DNA from: JADKAV01 sp963733395
GTDB taxonomy: Bacteria > Actinomycetota > Actinomycetes > S36-B12 > UBA10799
DNA length: 64,000 nt
Assembly: GCA_963733395.1 (NCBI GenBank)
Contig: CAVTCZ010000003.1
Span: 93,312-157,311 of the forward strand
Direction of reading: 5' to 3'
Shown: piece after piece, positions 53,268 to 61,365 of the stretch
Position numbering within the stretch: the stretch's first letter is position 1
Layout: every line of letters begins with the position of its first letter
The notes under the pieces: generated by a model
Seen by the model: only the letters and a program-made list of their open reading frames with translations
Told to the model about the DNA's origin: nothing
Database searches by the model: none
Made by a program: the position numbers and the translations under genes

Positions 53268-54329
53268 CTACTGGTAGCGGTCCAGGATCGACGACTCCGC
53301 GAGCCGCGACAGGGCGTCGCGCACGTTGCGGGCACGCGCCTCGCCGACCCCTTCGACCGACTGCAAGTCGTCGATGCTGGCCGCGAGTAGTTTCTGCAGG
53401 CTGCCGAAGTGGTCGATGACCCGCTCGACCACACTCTCGGGCAACCGCGGCACCCGCCCCAGCAGCCGGTAGCCGCGTGGGCTCAAGGGTCGGTCCAACC
53501 CCTCGAGGTCCGTGGCCAGACCCATGACCTGCGCCAGTTGCAGCAGATCCAGCAGGGCCGAGTCGTCGGCCTGGTCGAGGACTGCGATCGTGTGCCGGTA
53601 GTCGTCGGAATCGGGCAGGTAGTCGCGCAGCAGCAGCACCTGGTCGGCGCCCACCCCGCTGACCACCTCTCGCAACTGCAGGTCCAACAGCCGGCCGTCG
53701 CCGCCGAGCTCGACCACGTACTCGTCGATCTCCGCCGACATCCGCCGCACCATCTCGAGTCGCTGGGTGACCAGCAACACGTCTCGCACCGTGACCAGGT
53801 CCTCGACCTCCAGCGCGGACAGGGTCGAACCGACCTCGTCGAGGCGCTGCCGATAGCGCTCCAGGGTTGCCAGCGCCTGATTGGCCTTGCCGAGGATGAC
53901 CGTGGAGTCCTCCAGCACCTTGCGCTGGCCGTCGTAGTACAGCGCGATCGTCTGCATGGACTTGCTCACGCTGATCACCGGGAAGCCGGTCTGCACCGCC
54001 ACCCGTTCGGCGGTCCGGTGCCGGGTGCCGGTCTCCTGCGTCGGGATCGTGGGATCCGGCATCAACTGAACCGCCGCCCGCACGATCCGGGTCGCGTTCC
54101 GGTCGAGGATCACGGCGCCGTCCATCTTCGCCAGTTCCCGCAGGCCGGTGGAGGTGAACTCGACGTCCATGCCGAAGCCGCCGCCGGAGATCTCTTCGAT
54201 CACGTCGTCGTTGCCGAGGACGATCAGGCCGCCGGTGCGTCCGCGCAGGATCCGCTCGAGGCCCTCCCGCAGAGGCGTCCCGGGCGCGACCTGAGCCAGC
54301 GCCGCCCGTATCCGCGCTGCTCTTTCCAT
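53268..54329 (-). CDS. disA: DNA integrity scanning protein, diadenylate cyclase
   Basis: 353 residues. The DAC domain condenses two ATP to cyclic-di-AMP. Catalytic motifs are KMDGAVILDRNATRI (DGA) and TQETGTRHRTAERVA (RHR). A helical linker follows, then C-terminal HhH motifs (SLQKLLAASIDDLQSVEGVG) for binding branched DNA. Length and order match actinobacterial DisA. ATG 54329 has GAGGGAG upstream. The radA gene lies 73 nt upstream on the same strand; RadA is known to interact with DisA in mycobacteria, so the pair probably couples DNA repair to c-di-AMP signalling. Confidence 0.97.
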   Translation of the reverse strand: MERAARIRAALAQVAPGTPLREGLERILRGRTGGLIVLGNDDVIEEISGGGFGMDVEFTSTGLRELAKMDGAVILDRNATRIVRAAVQLMPDPTIPTQETGTRHRTAERVAVQTGFPVISVSKSMQTIALYYDGQRKVLEDSTVILGKANQALATLERYRQRLDEVGSTLSALEVEDLVTVRDVLLVTQRLEMVRRMSAEIDEYVVELGGDGRLLDLQLREVVSGVGADQVLLLRDYLPDSDDYRHTIAVLDQADDSALLDLLQLAQVMGLATDLEGLDRPLSPRGYRLLGRVPRLPESVVERVIDHFGSLQKLLAASIDDLQSVEGVGEARARNVRDALSRLAESSILDRYQ

Positions 54330-54402
54330 GGGCTTCTCCCTCGACTTACCGACGATTATCGCCCGAGGGTGGAGTTCTCGGCGCGGCGATGCCGAAGCCG
54401 GT

Positions 54403-55833
54403 TCAGAACGGGGCGTTCACCGGCCGCAGATCGGGGCGGCCGGCGGGGTGCGGGGGGATGCGGCGCAGTGCCCCCAGCAGGTCACTGAGGCGGTTGATCG
54501 GCTGCACGGCCAAGCCGTCGGAAGCCCGCACCACGTCCGGGTGCCGCCCGGCGTCGGCCGGGATGATCACCCGCTTGAATCCGAGCCGGGCGGCCTCGGC
54601 GATGCGCTTTGCCAGGCCCGGGACCACCCGCAGGTCGCCGGACAGCGTCACCTCGCCGATGGCCACGGTGTCAGCCCACAGGGCGGTGTCGAGGCGCGCC
54701 GACGCCACCGCCAGGCACAGCGCCAAGTCACTGCCGGGGTCGCTGACCTTCGCCCCGCCGACCGTGGCGGCGTAGACGTCGCGGTTGTTCAACTGGAACT
54801 GGCCGGCCTTCTCGGTGACCGTCACCAGCATGGTCGTCCGGTTGAGTTCCAATCCGGTGGCCGATCGCCGGGGAGCCGGGGCGGCGGTCGAGGCGACCAG
54901 CGCCTGGATCTCGGCCAGCAGTGGCCGGCGGCCCTCCATCGTGACGGTCAGGCAGGATCCGGCCACCGGTTCCTCGCGGACCTTGCGGAACAGGAACGAG
55001 GGGTCGGCGACCTCCCGCAGGCCGTCCTCGTCATGTTCGAAGCACGCGACCTCGTCGGTCGGCCCGAACCGGTTCTTCACCGAGCGCAACATGCGCAGCG
55101 CGGAGGTCCGGTCGCCCTCGAACGTGACCACGGTGTCCACCAGATGTTCCAGCGCGCGTGGCCCGGCAACGGAGTTCTCCCGCGTCGACTGGCCCACGAG
55201 CAGCGTCGGCAGGTGGTGCGTCTTGGCCCATTGGGTGATCACCTGGGTCACCTCATGGACCTGCGCCACGCCGCCGGCGCGGGAGTCGATGGACGCCGTC
55301 GCGATGGTCTGGACGGAGTCGACGACCAGCAGCGCCGGCCGCACGCTGGCCACATGTGCCAGCAGTTGCTCGAGTTCGGTCTCGTCGGCGATCAGCAGGT
55401 CCGGATGCATCGCCCCGATCCGGCGCGCGCGCAGCCCGATCTGCTCGGCGGACTCCTCGCCGGAGACGTACAGCACGGTGCCGTTGCGCTGCGCGAACCG
55501 GTGGCTGACGTCGAGCAGCAGCGTGGACTTGCCGACCCCGGGCTCGCCGGCCACCAGCACCACCTGCCCCTGGACGAGCCCGCCGCCCAGGACGCGGTCG
55601 AACTCCCCGACGCCGGTGCTCTGCCGACTGTGGGTCTCCGAGCGCAGATCGACGACCGGCCGGGCGGCCCGGGTGGGTTCCCCCGCCGGGCCCCGGGTCT
55701 TCGAACCCGGCTTCGGCCGCGACTGTGGGAGCACCTCGGTCAGGGTGCCGAACTGCTCGCAGCCCGGGCACTTGCCCAGCCACTTGGCTGTGCGATTGCC
55801 GCAGTCGTTGCACTGGTACTCGGTCTTGGCCAC
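54403..55833 (-). CDS. radA: DNA repair protein RadA/Sms
   Basis: 476 residues, a hexameric branch-migration ATPase in recombination. N-terminal C4 zinc finger YQCNDCGNRTAKWLGKCPGC, Walker A LVAGEPGVGKSTLLLDVSHR, Walker B VRPALLVVDSVQTI, the RadA-specific KNRFG motif (RSVKNRFGPTDEV) and a C-terminal Lon-protease-like domain (AATVGGAKVSDPGSDLALCL) without a catalytic Ser. GTG 55833 has TAGGCT 7 nt upstream and no ribosome binding site, so the mRNA is probably leaderless. disA follows on the same strand. Confidence 0.96.
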   Translation of the reverse strand: MAKTEYQCNDCGNRTAKWLGKCPGCEQFGTLTEVLPQSRPKPGSKTRGPAGEPTRAARPVVDLRSETHSRQSTGVGEFDRVLGGGLVQGQVVLVAGEPGVGKSTLLLDVSHRFAQRNGTVLYVSGEESAEQIGLRARRIGAMHPDLLIADETELEQLLAHVASVRPALLVVDSVQTIATASIDSRAGGVAQVHEVTQVITQWAKTHHLPTLLVGQSTRENSVAGPRALEHLVDTVVTFEGDRTSALRMLRSVKNRFGPTDEVACFEHDEDGLREVADPSFLFRKVREEPVAGSCLTVTMEGRRPLLAEIQALVASTAAPAPRRSATGLELNRTTMLVTVTEKAGQFQLNNRDVYAATVGGAKVSDPGSDLALCLAVASARLDTALWADTVAIGEVTLSGDLRVVPGLAKRIAEAARLGFKRVIIPADAGRHPDVVRASDGLAVQPINRLSDLLGALRRIPPHPAGRPDLRPVNAPF

Positions 55834-55840
55834 GTGCGCC

Positions 55841-55846
55841 AGCCTA
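55841..55846 (-). promoter_or_regulatory. Leaderless -10 hexamer for radA
   Basis: TAGGCT on the minus strand with 7 nt to GTG 55833. The same hexamer and spacing occur before three other starts in this window. Confidence 0.5.
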
Positions 55847-55906
55847 GGTCGCGGGTACGACACGGCCGGCCCGCCGCGCCCACCGCTGTGGATGAGCCAC
55901 GGCGGG

Positions 55907-56659
55907 TCAATCCGGGTCGGCGGGGTGGCGGGCGGTGTCCAACCCCCGGCGGCGAGCCCGTTCCCGGGCCTCGCAGGCCGCTGCCAGCACGTCGTACGCG
56001 TGCCGGCCCATCATCTCCACGAGGCCGTCGCGCTCGGTGATGTAGACCGGATCGTCGGCGACGTGTGCCTCCGTGTTGGACGAGCAGTACCAGTTCAGGT
56101 CGTGCCCACCGGGACCCCAGCCGCGGCGGTCGTACTCGCCGATCCCCACCACCAGCACCGTGGTGCCGTCCGGGCGTTCCTCATGCTCGAACGTGCGCCG
56201 GATCGGCAGTTGCCAGCAGACGTCCGGTTTCGTCGTGACCGGGGAGATCCCCTCGCGCCCGGCCAAGGCGTGCAGTGCGCACCCGAGTGGGCCGTCGAAG
56301 CCGGCGCGGTTGAGGAACAGGCAGGCGCCGTCCACCACCCGGGTCTGCTTGCTGCCCTCGGGGTCCTTCATCACGATGCCCTTCTGGGCCGCGACATCGT
56401 GGTACTGCCAGTCCGCGGGGGTGAGTCGCTGCGCCCAGCTCTCGACCCGCTTGCGGTCGTCCTTGTCGCTGAAGTGCGCCCCGAGGGTGCAGCAGCCGCC
56501 GTCGGGCATGTGCTCGGAGATCCCGCCGCAGCCGCGGCCGAAGATGCAGGTCCAGCGGCTGGTGAGCCACGTCAGGTCGCACCGGTAGATGCGTTCGGGG
56601 TCGGCGGGGTCGGTGAACTCCAGCCAATCGCGGGGGAAACCGAGGGGGACTTCAGGCAC
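55907..56659 (-). CDS. Conserved cysteine-rich cytoplasmic protein of unknown function
   Basis: 250 residues. The N-terminal part has closely spaced Cys (RWTCIFGRGCGGISEHMPDG, then GCCTLGAHF), and further Cys occur in DGACLFLNRAGFDGPLGCAL and KPDVCWQLPIRR. This suggests a metal or cluster site, as in YkgJ/DUF3109-like proteins. The C-terminus is basic and helical (AACEARERARRRG). GTG 56659 has TAGTCT 6 nt upstream. It is divergent from ppx with interleaved promoters. I do not recognise a characterised homologue; it looks like an actinobacterial conserved family. Confidence 0.75.
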   Translation of the reverse strand: MPEVPLGFPRDWLEFTDPADPERIYRCDLTWLTSRWTCIFGRGCGGISEHMPDGGCCTLGAHFSDKDDRKRVESWAQRLTPADWQYHDVAAQKGIVMKDPEGSKQTRVVDGACLFLNRAGFDGPLGCALHALAGREGISPVTTKPDVCWQLPIRRTFEHEERPDGTTVLVVGIGEYDRRGWGPGGHDLNWYCSSNTEAHVADDPVYITERDGLVEMMGRHAYDVLAAACEARERARRRGLDTARHPADPD

Positions 56660-56665
56660 CGGGCC

Positions 56666-56684
56666 AGACTACGAGGCATACCCT
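56666..56684. promoter_or_regulatory. Interleaved leaderless -10 hexamers of a divergent pair
   Basis: Minus strand: TAGTCT (56671-56666), 6 nt before GTG 56659. Plus strand: TACCCT (56679-56684), 6 nt before ATG 56691. The start codons are only 31 nt apart, so both promoters must overlap each other's upstream region and may be mutually exclusive. Confidence 0.5.
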
Positions 56685-56690
56685 TGAGCC

Positions 56691-57614
56691 ATGCGACTCG
56701 GCGTGCTGGACATCGGCTCGAACACCGTGCACCTGCTGGTCGTCGACGCCCATCACGGTGCCGCGCCGGTCCCCGCGCTGTCGCACAAGGTGGAGTTGCG
56801 GTTGGCCGAGCACCTGCTGCCCGATGGCACGATCGACGATGCCGCCACGGAGGAGCTCGTGGAGTTCGTCGAGGACTCCCTGCAGATCGCCGAGGACGCC
56901 GGCGTGACCGAGGTCATGGCGTTCGCCACCAGTGCGATCCGGGAGGCGCCCAACGGCAAGCAGGTGCTCGCCGACGTGCTGCGCCGCACCGGGGTCGAGG
57001 TGGACCTGATGAGCGGCGAGCGGGAGTCCCGGGTCACGTTCCTGGCGGTACGCCGCTGGTTCGGATGGTCCAGTGGCCGGCTGCTGGTGGTGGATATCGG
57101 CGGCGGTTCGCTGGAACTGGCCTCCGGGGCCGACGAGGATCCGGATGTGGCTTTGTCGCTGCCGCTCGGTGCCGGTCGGCTCACCCGGGACTGGCTGCCC
57201 GACGACCCGCCCACGGCGTCGCAGTTGAAGGAACTGCGCAAGTTCGCCCGCGCGGAGGTCGCCTCGGTGGTGGGCCGGTTGACCCGGTTCGGTCAGCCGG
57301 AGCTGTCCGTGGCAACGAGCAAGACGCTGCGGCAGTTGGCGCGCATCGCCGGCGCTGCGCCGAGCGCGGAGGGTCAGTACGTCCGGCGCACGTTGACCCG
57401 TTCCGATCTGGCGACCTGGGTTCCGAAGCTGGCGGAACTGCCGGCGAGCAAGCGGGCGGAACTGCCCGGGGTGTCCGTGGGGCGCGCGCGGCAACTGGTC
57501 GCCGGCGCGGTCGTTGCCGAAGCCGTGATGGACATCGCCGGGGTCAGTGAGTTGGTCATCTGCCCGTGGGCGTTGCGCGAGGGTGTGATCCTGGAACGGC
57601 TGGACGCGATCTGA
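56691..57614 (+). CDS. Exopolyphosphatase / pppGpp phosphatase (Ppx/GppA)
   Basis: 307 residues, ASKHA fold. Phosphate loops: LGVLDIGSNTVHLLVVDAHH (phosphate 1) and LLVVDIGGGSLELASGADED (phosphate 2), with catalytic Glu in FATSAIREAPNGKQVL. The size matches the short actinobacterial Ppx proteins (Rv0496 and Rv1026 type), which hydrolyse short polyphosphate or (p)ppGpp. The neighbouring isomerase gene follows 47 nt later, as at the Rv0496-Rv0498 locus. It is probably leaderless (TACCCT 6 nt before ATG). With PPK2 at 60389 this gives two polyphosphate enzymes in the window. Confidence 0.9.
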   Translation: MRLGVLDIGSNTVHLLVVDAHHGAAPVPALSHKVELRLAEHLLPDGTIDDAATEELVEFVEDSLQIAEDAGVTEVMAFATSAIREAPNGKQVLADVLRRTGVEVDLMSGERESRVTFLAVRRWFGWSSGRLLVVDIGGGSLELASGADEDPDVALSLPLGAGRLTRDWLPDDPPTASQLKELRKFARAEVASVVGRLTRFGQPELSVATSKTLRQLARIAGAAPSAEGQYVRRTLTRSDLATWVPKLAELPASKRAELPGVSVGRARQLVAGAVVAEAVMDIAGVSELVICPWALREGVILERLDAI

Positions 57615-57661
57615 GGGGGCGTTGCCGCCCATCACCGGACCGCGATTGCCACACTGGGGAG

Positions 57662-58465
57662 GTGACACGTCCGAAGGGCAAGGCCAAGATCAAGGTGGCA
57701 CTGTCCAGCGTCTCGGTCTATCCGGAATCGACCGCCGCCGCCTTCGAGATGGCCTCGCGGCTGGGGTACGACGGCGTCGAGGTCATGGTGATGAACGACG
57801 CGGTGTCGCAGGACCCGGATGCGCTGCGCAGGCTCTCGGACCACTACGCGACCCCGATCCTGGCCGTGCACGCCCCCTGCCTGCTGATCACGCAGCGGGT
57901 GTGGGGGACCGACCCGTGGGCCAAACTCGTTCGGGCCAGGGCGGCGGCCGAGACCCTCGGGGCCGGCACCGTCGTGGTGCACCCGCCGTTCCGGTGGCAG
58001 CGGGATTACGCCCGGGACTTCCTGCGCGGGTTGCGCCGGATGCAGGACGAGACCGACATCCGGTTCGCCGTGGAGAACATGTACCCGTGGCGCGCGGGTG
58101 GCCGGGAACTGGCGGCGTACTCGCCGGGCTGGGACATCCGGGACGAGGACTACCCGCACACGACCCTGGACATGTCGCACACCGCCGTCAGCGGCACCGA
58201 CCCGCAGCGCATGGTCCGCGACCTGGGATCGGCGCTGACCCACATCCACCTCGCCGACGGCAGCGGCAGCAGCCGTGACGAGCACCTGATCCCCGGCCGG
58301 GGGAACCAGCCGTGCGGGGAGGTGCTGGAGAGCCTCGCCGGCGCCGGCTTCGACGGGGTGGTGGTGGTCGAGGTGAGCACCCGCAAGGCCGCCAACCGCA
58401 CCGAGCGGGAGCGGGACCTGGTGGAGGCGCTGGCATTCGCCCGGCTGCACCTCGACGTTCCCTGA
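57662..58465 (+). CDS. Sugar phosphate isomerase/epimerase (Rv0498-type TIM barrel)
   Basis: 267 residues, xylose-isomerase-like TIM barrel: KIKVALSSVSVYPESTAAAF, YDGVEVMVMNDAVSQDP, ILAVHAPCLLITQRVWGTDP, GTVVVHPPFRWQRDYARDFL, IRFAVENMYPWRAGGRELAA, TTLDMSHTAVSGTDPQRMV (metal-binding Asp/His), LTHIHLADGSGSSRDEHLIP (HxH-like) and VVVVEVSTRKA. The His/Asp/Glu metal set appears complete. The substrate is unknown. GTG 57662 directly follows GGGGAGG, a short spacing. It lies downstream of ppx in the same order as in mycobacteria. Confidence 0.88.
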   Translation: MTRPKGKAKIKVALSSVSVYPESTAAAFEMASRLGYDGVEVMVMNDAVSQDPDALRRLSDHYATPILAVHAPCLLITQRVWGTDPWAKLVRARAAAETLGAGTVVVHPPFRWQRDYARDFLRGLRRMQDETDIRFAVENMYPWRAGGRELAAYSPGWDIRDEDYPHTTLDMSHTAVSGTDPQRMVRDLGSALTHIHLADGSGSSRDEHLIPGRGNQPCGEVLESLAGAGFDGVVVVEVSTRKAANRTERERDLVEALAFARLHLDVP

Positions 58466-58488
58466 GGGGGTGGTCCAGGACTCGCGAG

Positions 58489-58544
58489 TTCTGTGACGTT
58501 GTTGCCCGCGACACGCCGGTGCGCAGGGAAACAGCGTCACAAAA
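58489..58544. repeat. Dyad of the GTTYTGTGACG...TTGCCC family
   Basis: TTCTGTGACGTTGTTGCCC (58489-58507) pairs with GGGAAACAGCGTCACAAAA (58526-58544) at 16 of 19 positions. The centre GCGACACGCCG is shared with the element at 25941. It lies 24 nt after the isomerase stop and may end that transcript. Confidence 0.65.
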
Positions 58545-58637
58545 CCTGAAGGAGGCGGTCCGTCAACCCGCGGGAGGGGGTCCGCCGGCGTCGGCACTGC
58601 ACAAAGCGCGGTGACGGGCATTTCCGGCCACGCCCAA

Positions 58638-58643
58638 TAGGCT
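58638..58643 (+). promoter_or_regulatory. Leaderless -10 hexamer for the TetR gene
   Basis: TAGGCT is 7 nt before ATG 58651; no ribosome binding site is present. Confidence 0.5.
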
Positions 58644-58650
58644 GGGGCGT

Positions 58651-59295
58651 ATGGGAACTGACGACGTCCGGGACGCGGTCCTCGATGCCGCCCGCGCGGC
58701 CTTCCACGCCCGCGGTTACGTGCGCACCTCCATGAAGGGTGTCGCTGCCGCCGCTGGCGTCGCCCCCGAGGTGGTCAACAGGTACTGGAACTCCAAGGAG
58801 TCCCTGTTCGCCGCGGCCATGAAGCTGCCCTTCGATCCGGCCAGTGCGGTGCCGGAACTGGTCGCCCCCGGCCTCGACGGCATGGGGGAGCGGCTGACCC
58901 GGGCCACGCTGGACCTGCTGGCCGACGAGGACAGCCGCAACGACTTCATCGCCTTGTTCCAGGCCGGCGCCTCGGCCACGAAGGCGGCCCGCGGGATGCA
59001 GGACTTCATCGAGCGCTCCTTCGTCGACCGGCTCGTGCGCACGTTGGGTGTCCCCGATGCCCGCCTGCGGGTGAACCTGATCGTGTCCTACCTGATCGGG
59101 ATCGGCACCATCCGCTACGTCGTGCGCCTCGAGCCGGTGGCTTCGATGCCCGAGGACGACTTGGTCAAGCTGGTGGCCCCCACCATCCAGAACTGGCTGG
59201 ACCCGACCAAGCCGCTGCAGAAGACCAAGCCGGCCCCGGCGAAGGCCGCGAGCAAGGTCAAGACCACCGAGCCAAAGGCCGCTGGCGGCGGATAG
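58651..59295 (+). CDS. TetR family regulator with Lys/Ala-rich tail
   Basis: 214 residues. The DNA-binding domain reads DDVRDAVLDAARAAFHARGY, TSMKGVAAAAGVAPEVVNRY (HTH) and WNSKESLFAAAMKLPFDPAS. The ligand domain resembles the TetR_C_17 group, and the C-terminus ends in a low-complexity basic tail (KTKPAPAKAASKVKTTEPKA), which may add non-specific DNA contact. The proline dehydrogenase gene follows 32 nt later on the same strand, so the regulator may control it, or the two are simply co-transcribed. Confidence 0.85.
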   Translation: MGTDDVRDAVLDAARAAFHARGYVRTSMKGVAAAAGVAPEVVNRYWNSKESLFAAAMKLPFDPASAVPELVAPGLDGMGERLTRATLDLLADEDSRNDFIALFQAGASATKAARGMQDFIERSFVDRLVRTLGVPDARLRVNLIVSYLIGIGTIRYVVRLEPVASMPEDDLVKLVAPTIQNWLDPTKPLQKTKPAPAKAASKVKTTEPKAAGGG

Positions 59296-59327
59296 CCTGG
59301 CTTTCGAATCCTTCAGGGAGGTCGTCA

Positions 59328-60257
59328 GTGATCCGGCAAGCACTCTTGAGCCTTTCGCGGCAGAAGAAGATCGCGGAGATCTCCGCGAACGCGCCCGTCA
59401 CCCGGAACGTGGTGACCCGGTTCGTCGCCGGCGAGACCGAGCAGGACGCCGTGCGGGTCGCGGGGGAACTGGCCGGTGAGGGCTTGCTCAGCACGATCGA
59501 CCACTTGGGCGAGGACACCGTCGAGCGCAGCCAGGCCGACGACACGCGCAACGCCTACCTGGCCCTGCTCAAGGGTCTGGATGAGGCCGGACTGGCCGCG
59601 GCGGCGGAGGTCTCCGTGAAACTGTCGGCTGTCGGTCAGGCGCTGCCCGGCGACGGCGAGAAGATCGCGCTGGAGAACGCGCGCACCATCTGTGAGGCGG
59701 CCAGCGGGGTGGGGACCACGGTGACCCTCGACATGGAGGACCACACCACCACCGACTCCACACTGGGCATCCTGACCGAACTGCGCCAGGACTTCCCAGC
59801 CACCGGTGCCGTGCTGCAGGCGTACCTGTACCGCACCGAGCAGGACTGCCGCGACCTTGCTTACGACGGCTCCCGGATCAGGCTGTGCAAGGGTGCCTAC
59901 AAGGAGCCGGAGTCGGTGGCGTTCCAGGCCAAGGAGGACGTCGACAAGGCCTACGTGCGCTGCATGCGGATCCTGTTCGACTCCCCGTGCTACCCGATGA
60001 TCGCCTCCCACGATCCACGGCTGGTGGAGATCGCCGGCGCGCTGGCGACGCGGGCGGATCGCGCCAAAGGCACTTACGAACACCAGATGCTCTACGGCGT
60101 GCGCCCGGATGAACAGCGCCGCCTGGCCAAGGCCGGCGAGCGGATGCGCGTCTACGTGCCCTACGGCGGCGACTGGTACGGCTACATGGTGCGCCGAATG
60201 GCCGAGAAGCCCGCGAACATGGCGCTGTTCCTGAAATCGATGACCTCGAAGTCCTAG
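59328..60257 (+). CDS. Proline dehydrogenase (monofunctional)
   Basis: 309 residues, FAD-dependent TIM barrel that oxidises proline to pyrroline-5-carboxylate and passes electrons to the quinone pool. Family motifs: RNVVTRFVAGETEQDAV, VSVKLSAVGQALPGDGEKIA, VTLDMEDHTTTDSTLGIL, VLQAYLYRTEQDCRDL, IRLCKGAYKEPESVAFQ, MIASHDPRLVEIAG and the C-terminal substrate helix YVPYGGDWYGYMVRRMAEKP. The size matches the short actinobacterial/Thermus PRODH, separate from P5C dehydrogenase. GTG 59328 follows AGGGAGG. A P5C dehydrogenase gene is not in the window. Confidence 0.94.
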   Translation: MIRQALLSLSRQKKIAEISANAPVTRNVVTRFVAGETEQDAVRVAGELAGEGLLSTIDHLGEDTVERSQADDTRNAYLALLKGLDEAGLAAAAEVSVKLSAVGQALPGDGEKIALENARTICEAASGVGTTVTLDMEDHTTTDSTLGILTELRQDFPATGAVLQAYLYRTEQDCRDLAYDGSRIRLCKGAYKEPESVAFQAKEDVDKAYVRCMRILFDSPCYPMIASHDPRLVEIAGALATRADRAKGTYEHQMLYGVRPDEQRRLAKAGERMRVYVPYGGDWYGYMVRRMAEKPANMALFLKSMTSKS

Positions 60258-60388
60258 CCAGGTCGCCGCTCACCCGCCAAGGGTGAACCCCGCGACTGCG
60301 ATCCGGGAGTAGTCTCGTCGGTGAATTGGGGTCGGTGGATCCCTGGTTTCAGCTAGTTCTGCACCGGCCGACGCGAGGAGTGGCGATC

Positions 60389-61234
60389 ATGGGCAAGAAG
60401 CACAAGAAGCACCAAGATTCGGCACCAGCCGATGCGCAGGTCCAGGCCTCGGGCCCACCGCCCAAGATGAAGAACAAGGAATACGAGCAGCACATGCGGG
60501 TGCTGCAGGGCGAACTGGTGGCCATGCAGGAGTGGGTCAAGGCTTCAGGGGCGAAGATCTGCATCGTGTTCGAGGGCCTGGATTCCGCGGGCAAGGGCGG
60601 CACGATCCGCCGCATCACCGAGCGCACCAGCCCGCGGGTGTTCAAGCACATCGCACTGCCGGCCCCGACCGAGCGCGAGAAGTCCCAGATGTACGTCCAG
60701 CGCTACATGGCGCACTTCCCGGCGGCCGGCGAGGTCGCGATCTTCGACCGCAGTTGGTACAACCGGGCCGGCGTCGAGCCGGTGATGGGCTACTGCACGC
60801 AGGAGCAGACCGACAGGTTCCTGGAGATGACCCCGGCGGTCGAGAAGGCCATGGTCGACAACGGGATCATCCTGCTCAAGTACTGGCTCAACGTGAGCGT
60901 TGCCGAGCAGACCCGGCGGCTGGGCAACCGGATCGACGACCCGCGCAAGGTGTGGAAGCTGTCCCCGACGGACCTGAAGTCCTACAGCCGCCACTACCAG
61001 TACTGCCGGGCGCGGGACGCGATGCTCGCGGCCACGGACACGTCCTGGGCGCCGTGGTTCGTGGTGGACAACGACGACAAGAAGCGCGGCCGGCTGAACA
61101 TCATCTCGCACCTGCTCAGCCAGATCCCGTACGAGCCGCTGCCGCCGTCGCAGACGAAGATGCCCAGGAAGCCGACCCCCCGCGGGTACGTCGAGCCCGA
61201 CATGCCGCTGCACCGCATCCCGACACCGTTCTGA
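60389..61234 (+). CDS. ppk2: Polyphosphate kinase 2
   Basis: 281 residues. PPK2 enzymes phosphorylate NDP or NMP from polyphosphate. Walker A GLDSAGKGGTIRRITERTSP, Walker B IFDRSWYNRAGVEPVMGYCT and the lid region GNRIDDPRKVWKLSPTDLKS are all present, followed by WAPWFVVDNDDKKRGRLNII. The length and KNKEYEQHMRVLQGELVAMQ N-terminus fit class I (NDP kinase type) enzymes. ATG 60389 is preceded by GAGGAG. The 3'-end motif at 61250 lies 15 nt after the stop. TAGTCT at 60310-60315 is a possible -10. Confidence 0.94.
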   Translation: MGKKHKKHQDSAPADAQVQASGPPPKMKNKEYEQHMRVLQGELVAMQEWVKASGAKICIVFEGLDSAGKGGTIRRITERTSPRVFKHIALPAPTEREKSQMYVQRYMAHFPAAGEVAIFDRSWYNRAGVEPVMGYCTQEQTDRFLEMTPAVEKAMVDNGIILLKYWLNVSVAEQTRRLGNRIDDPRKVWKLSPTDLKSYSRHYQYCRARDAMLAATDTSWAPWFVVDNDDKKRGRLNIISHLLSQIPYEPLPPSQTKMPRKPTPRGYVEPDMPLHRIPTPF

Positions 61235-61249
61235 GCACCGATGCTGGAC

Positions 61250-61270
61250 CTCGGATGTCAGCGGGGAGTC
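61250..61270 (+). repeat. 3'-end motif, copy 4 (downstream of ppk2)
   Basis: CTCGGATGTCAGCGGGGAGTC, 15 nt after the ppk2 stop and co-oriented with the gene. Confidence 0.7.
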
Positions 61271-61365
61271 AGGGTGCCGGCAGTGGCTGGCGACGCCCAC
61301 CCGGGCTGCCGACACGATGAACCGATGAGACTGATCGCCGAGAGGCGCTGAGGGAGGAGCCGACG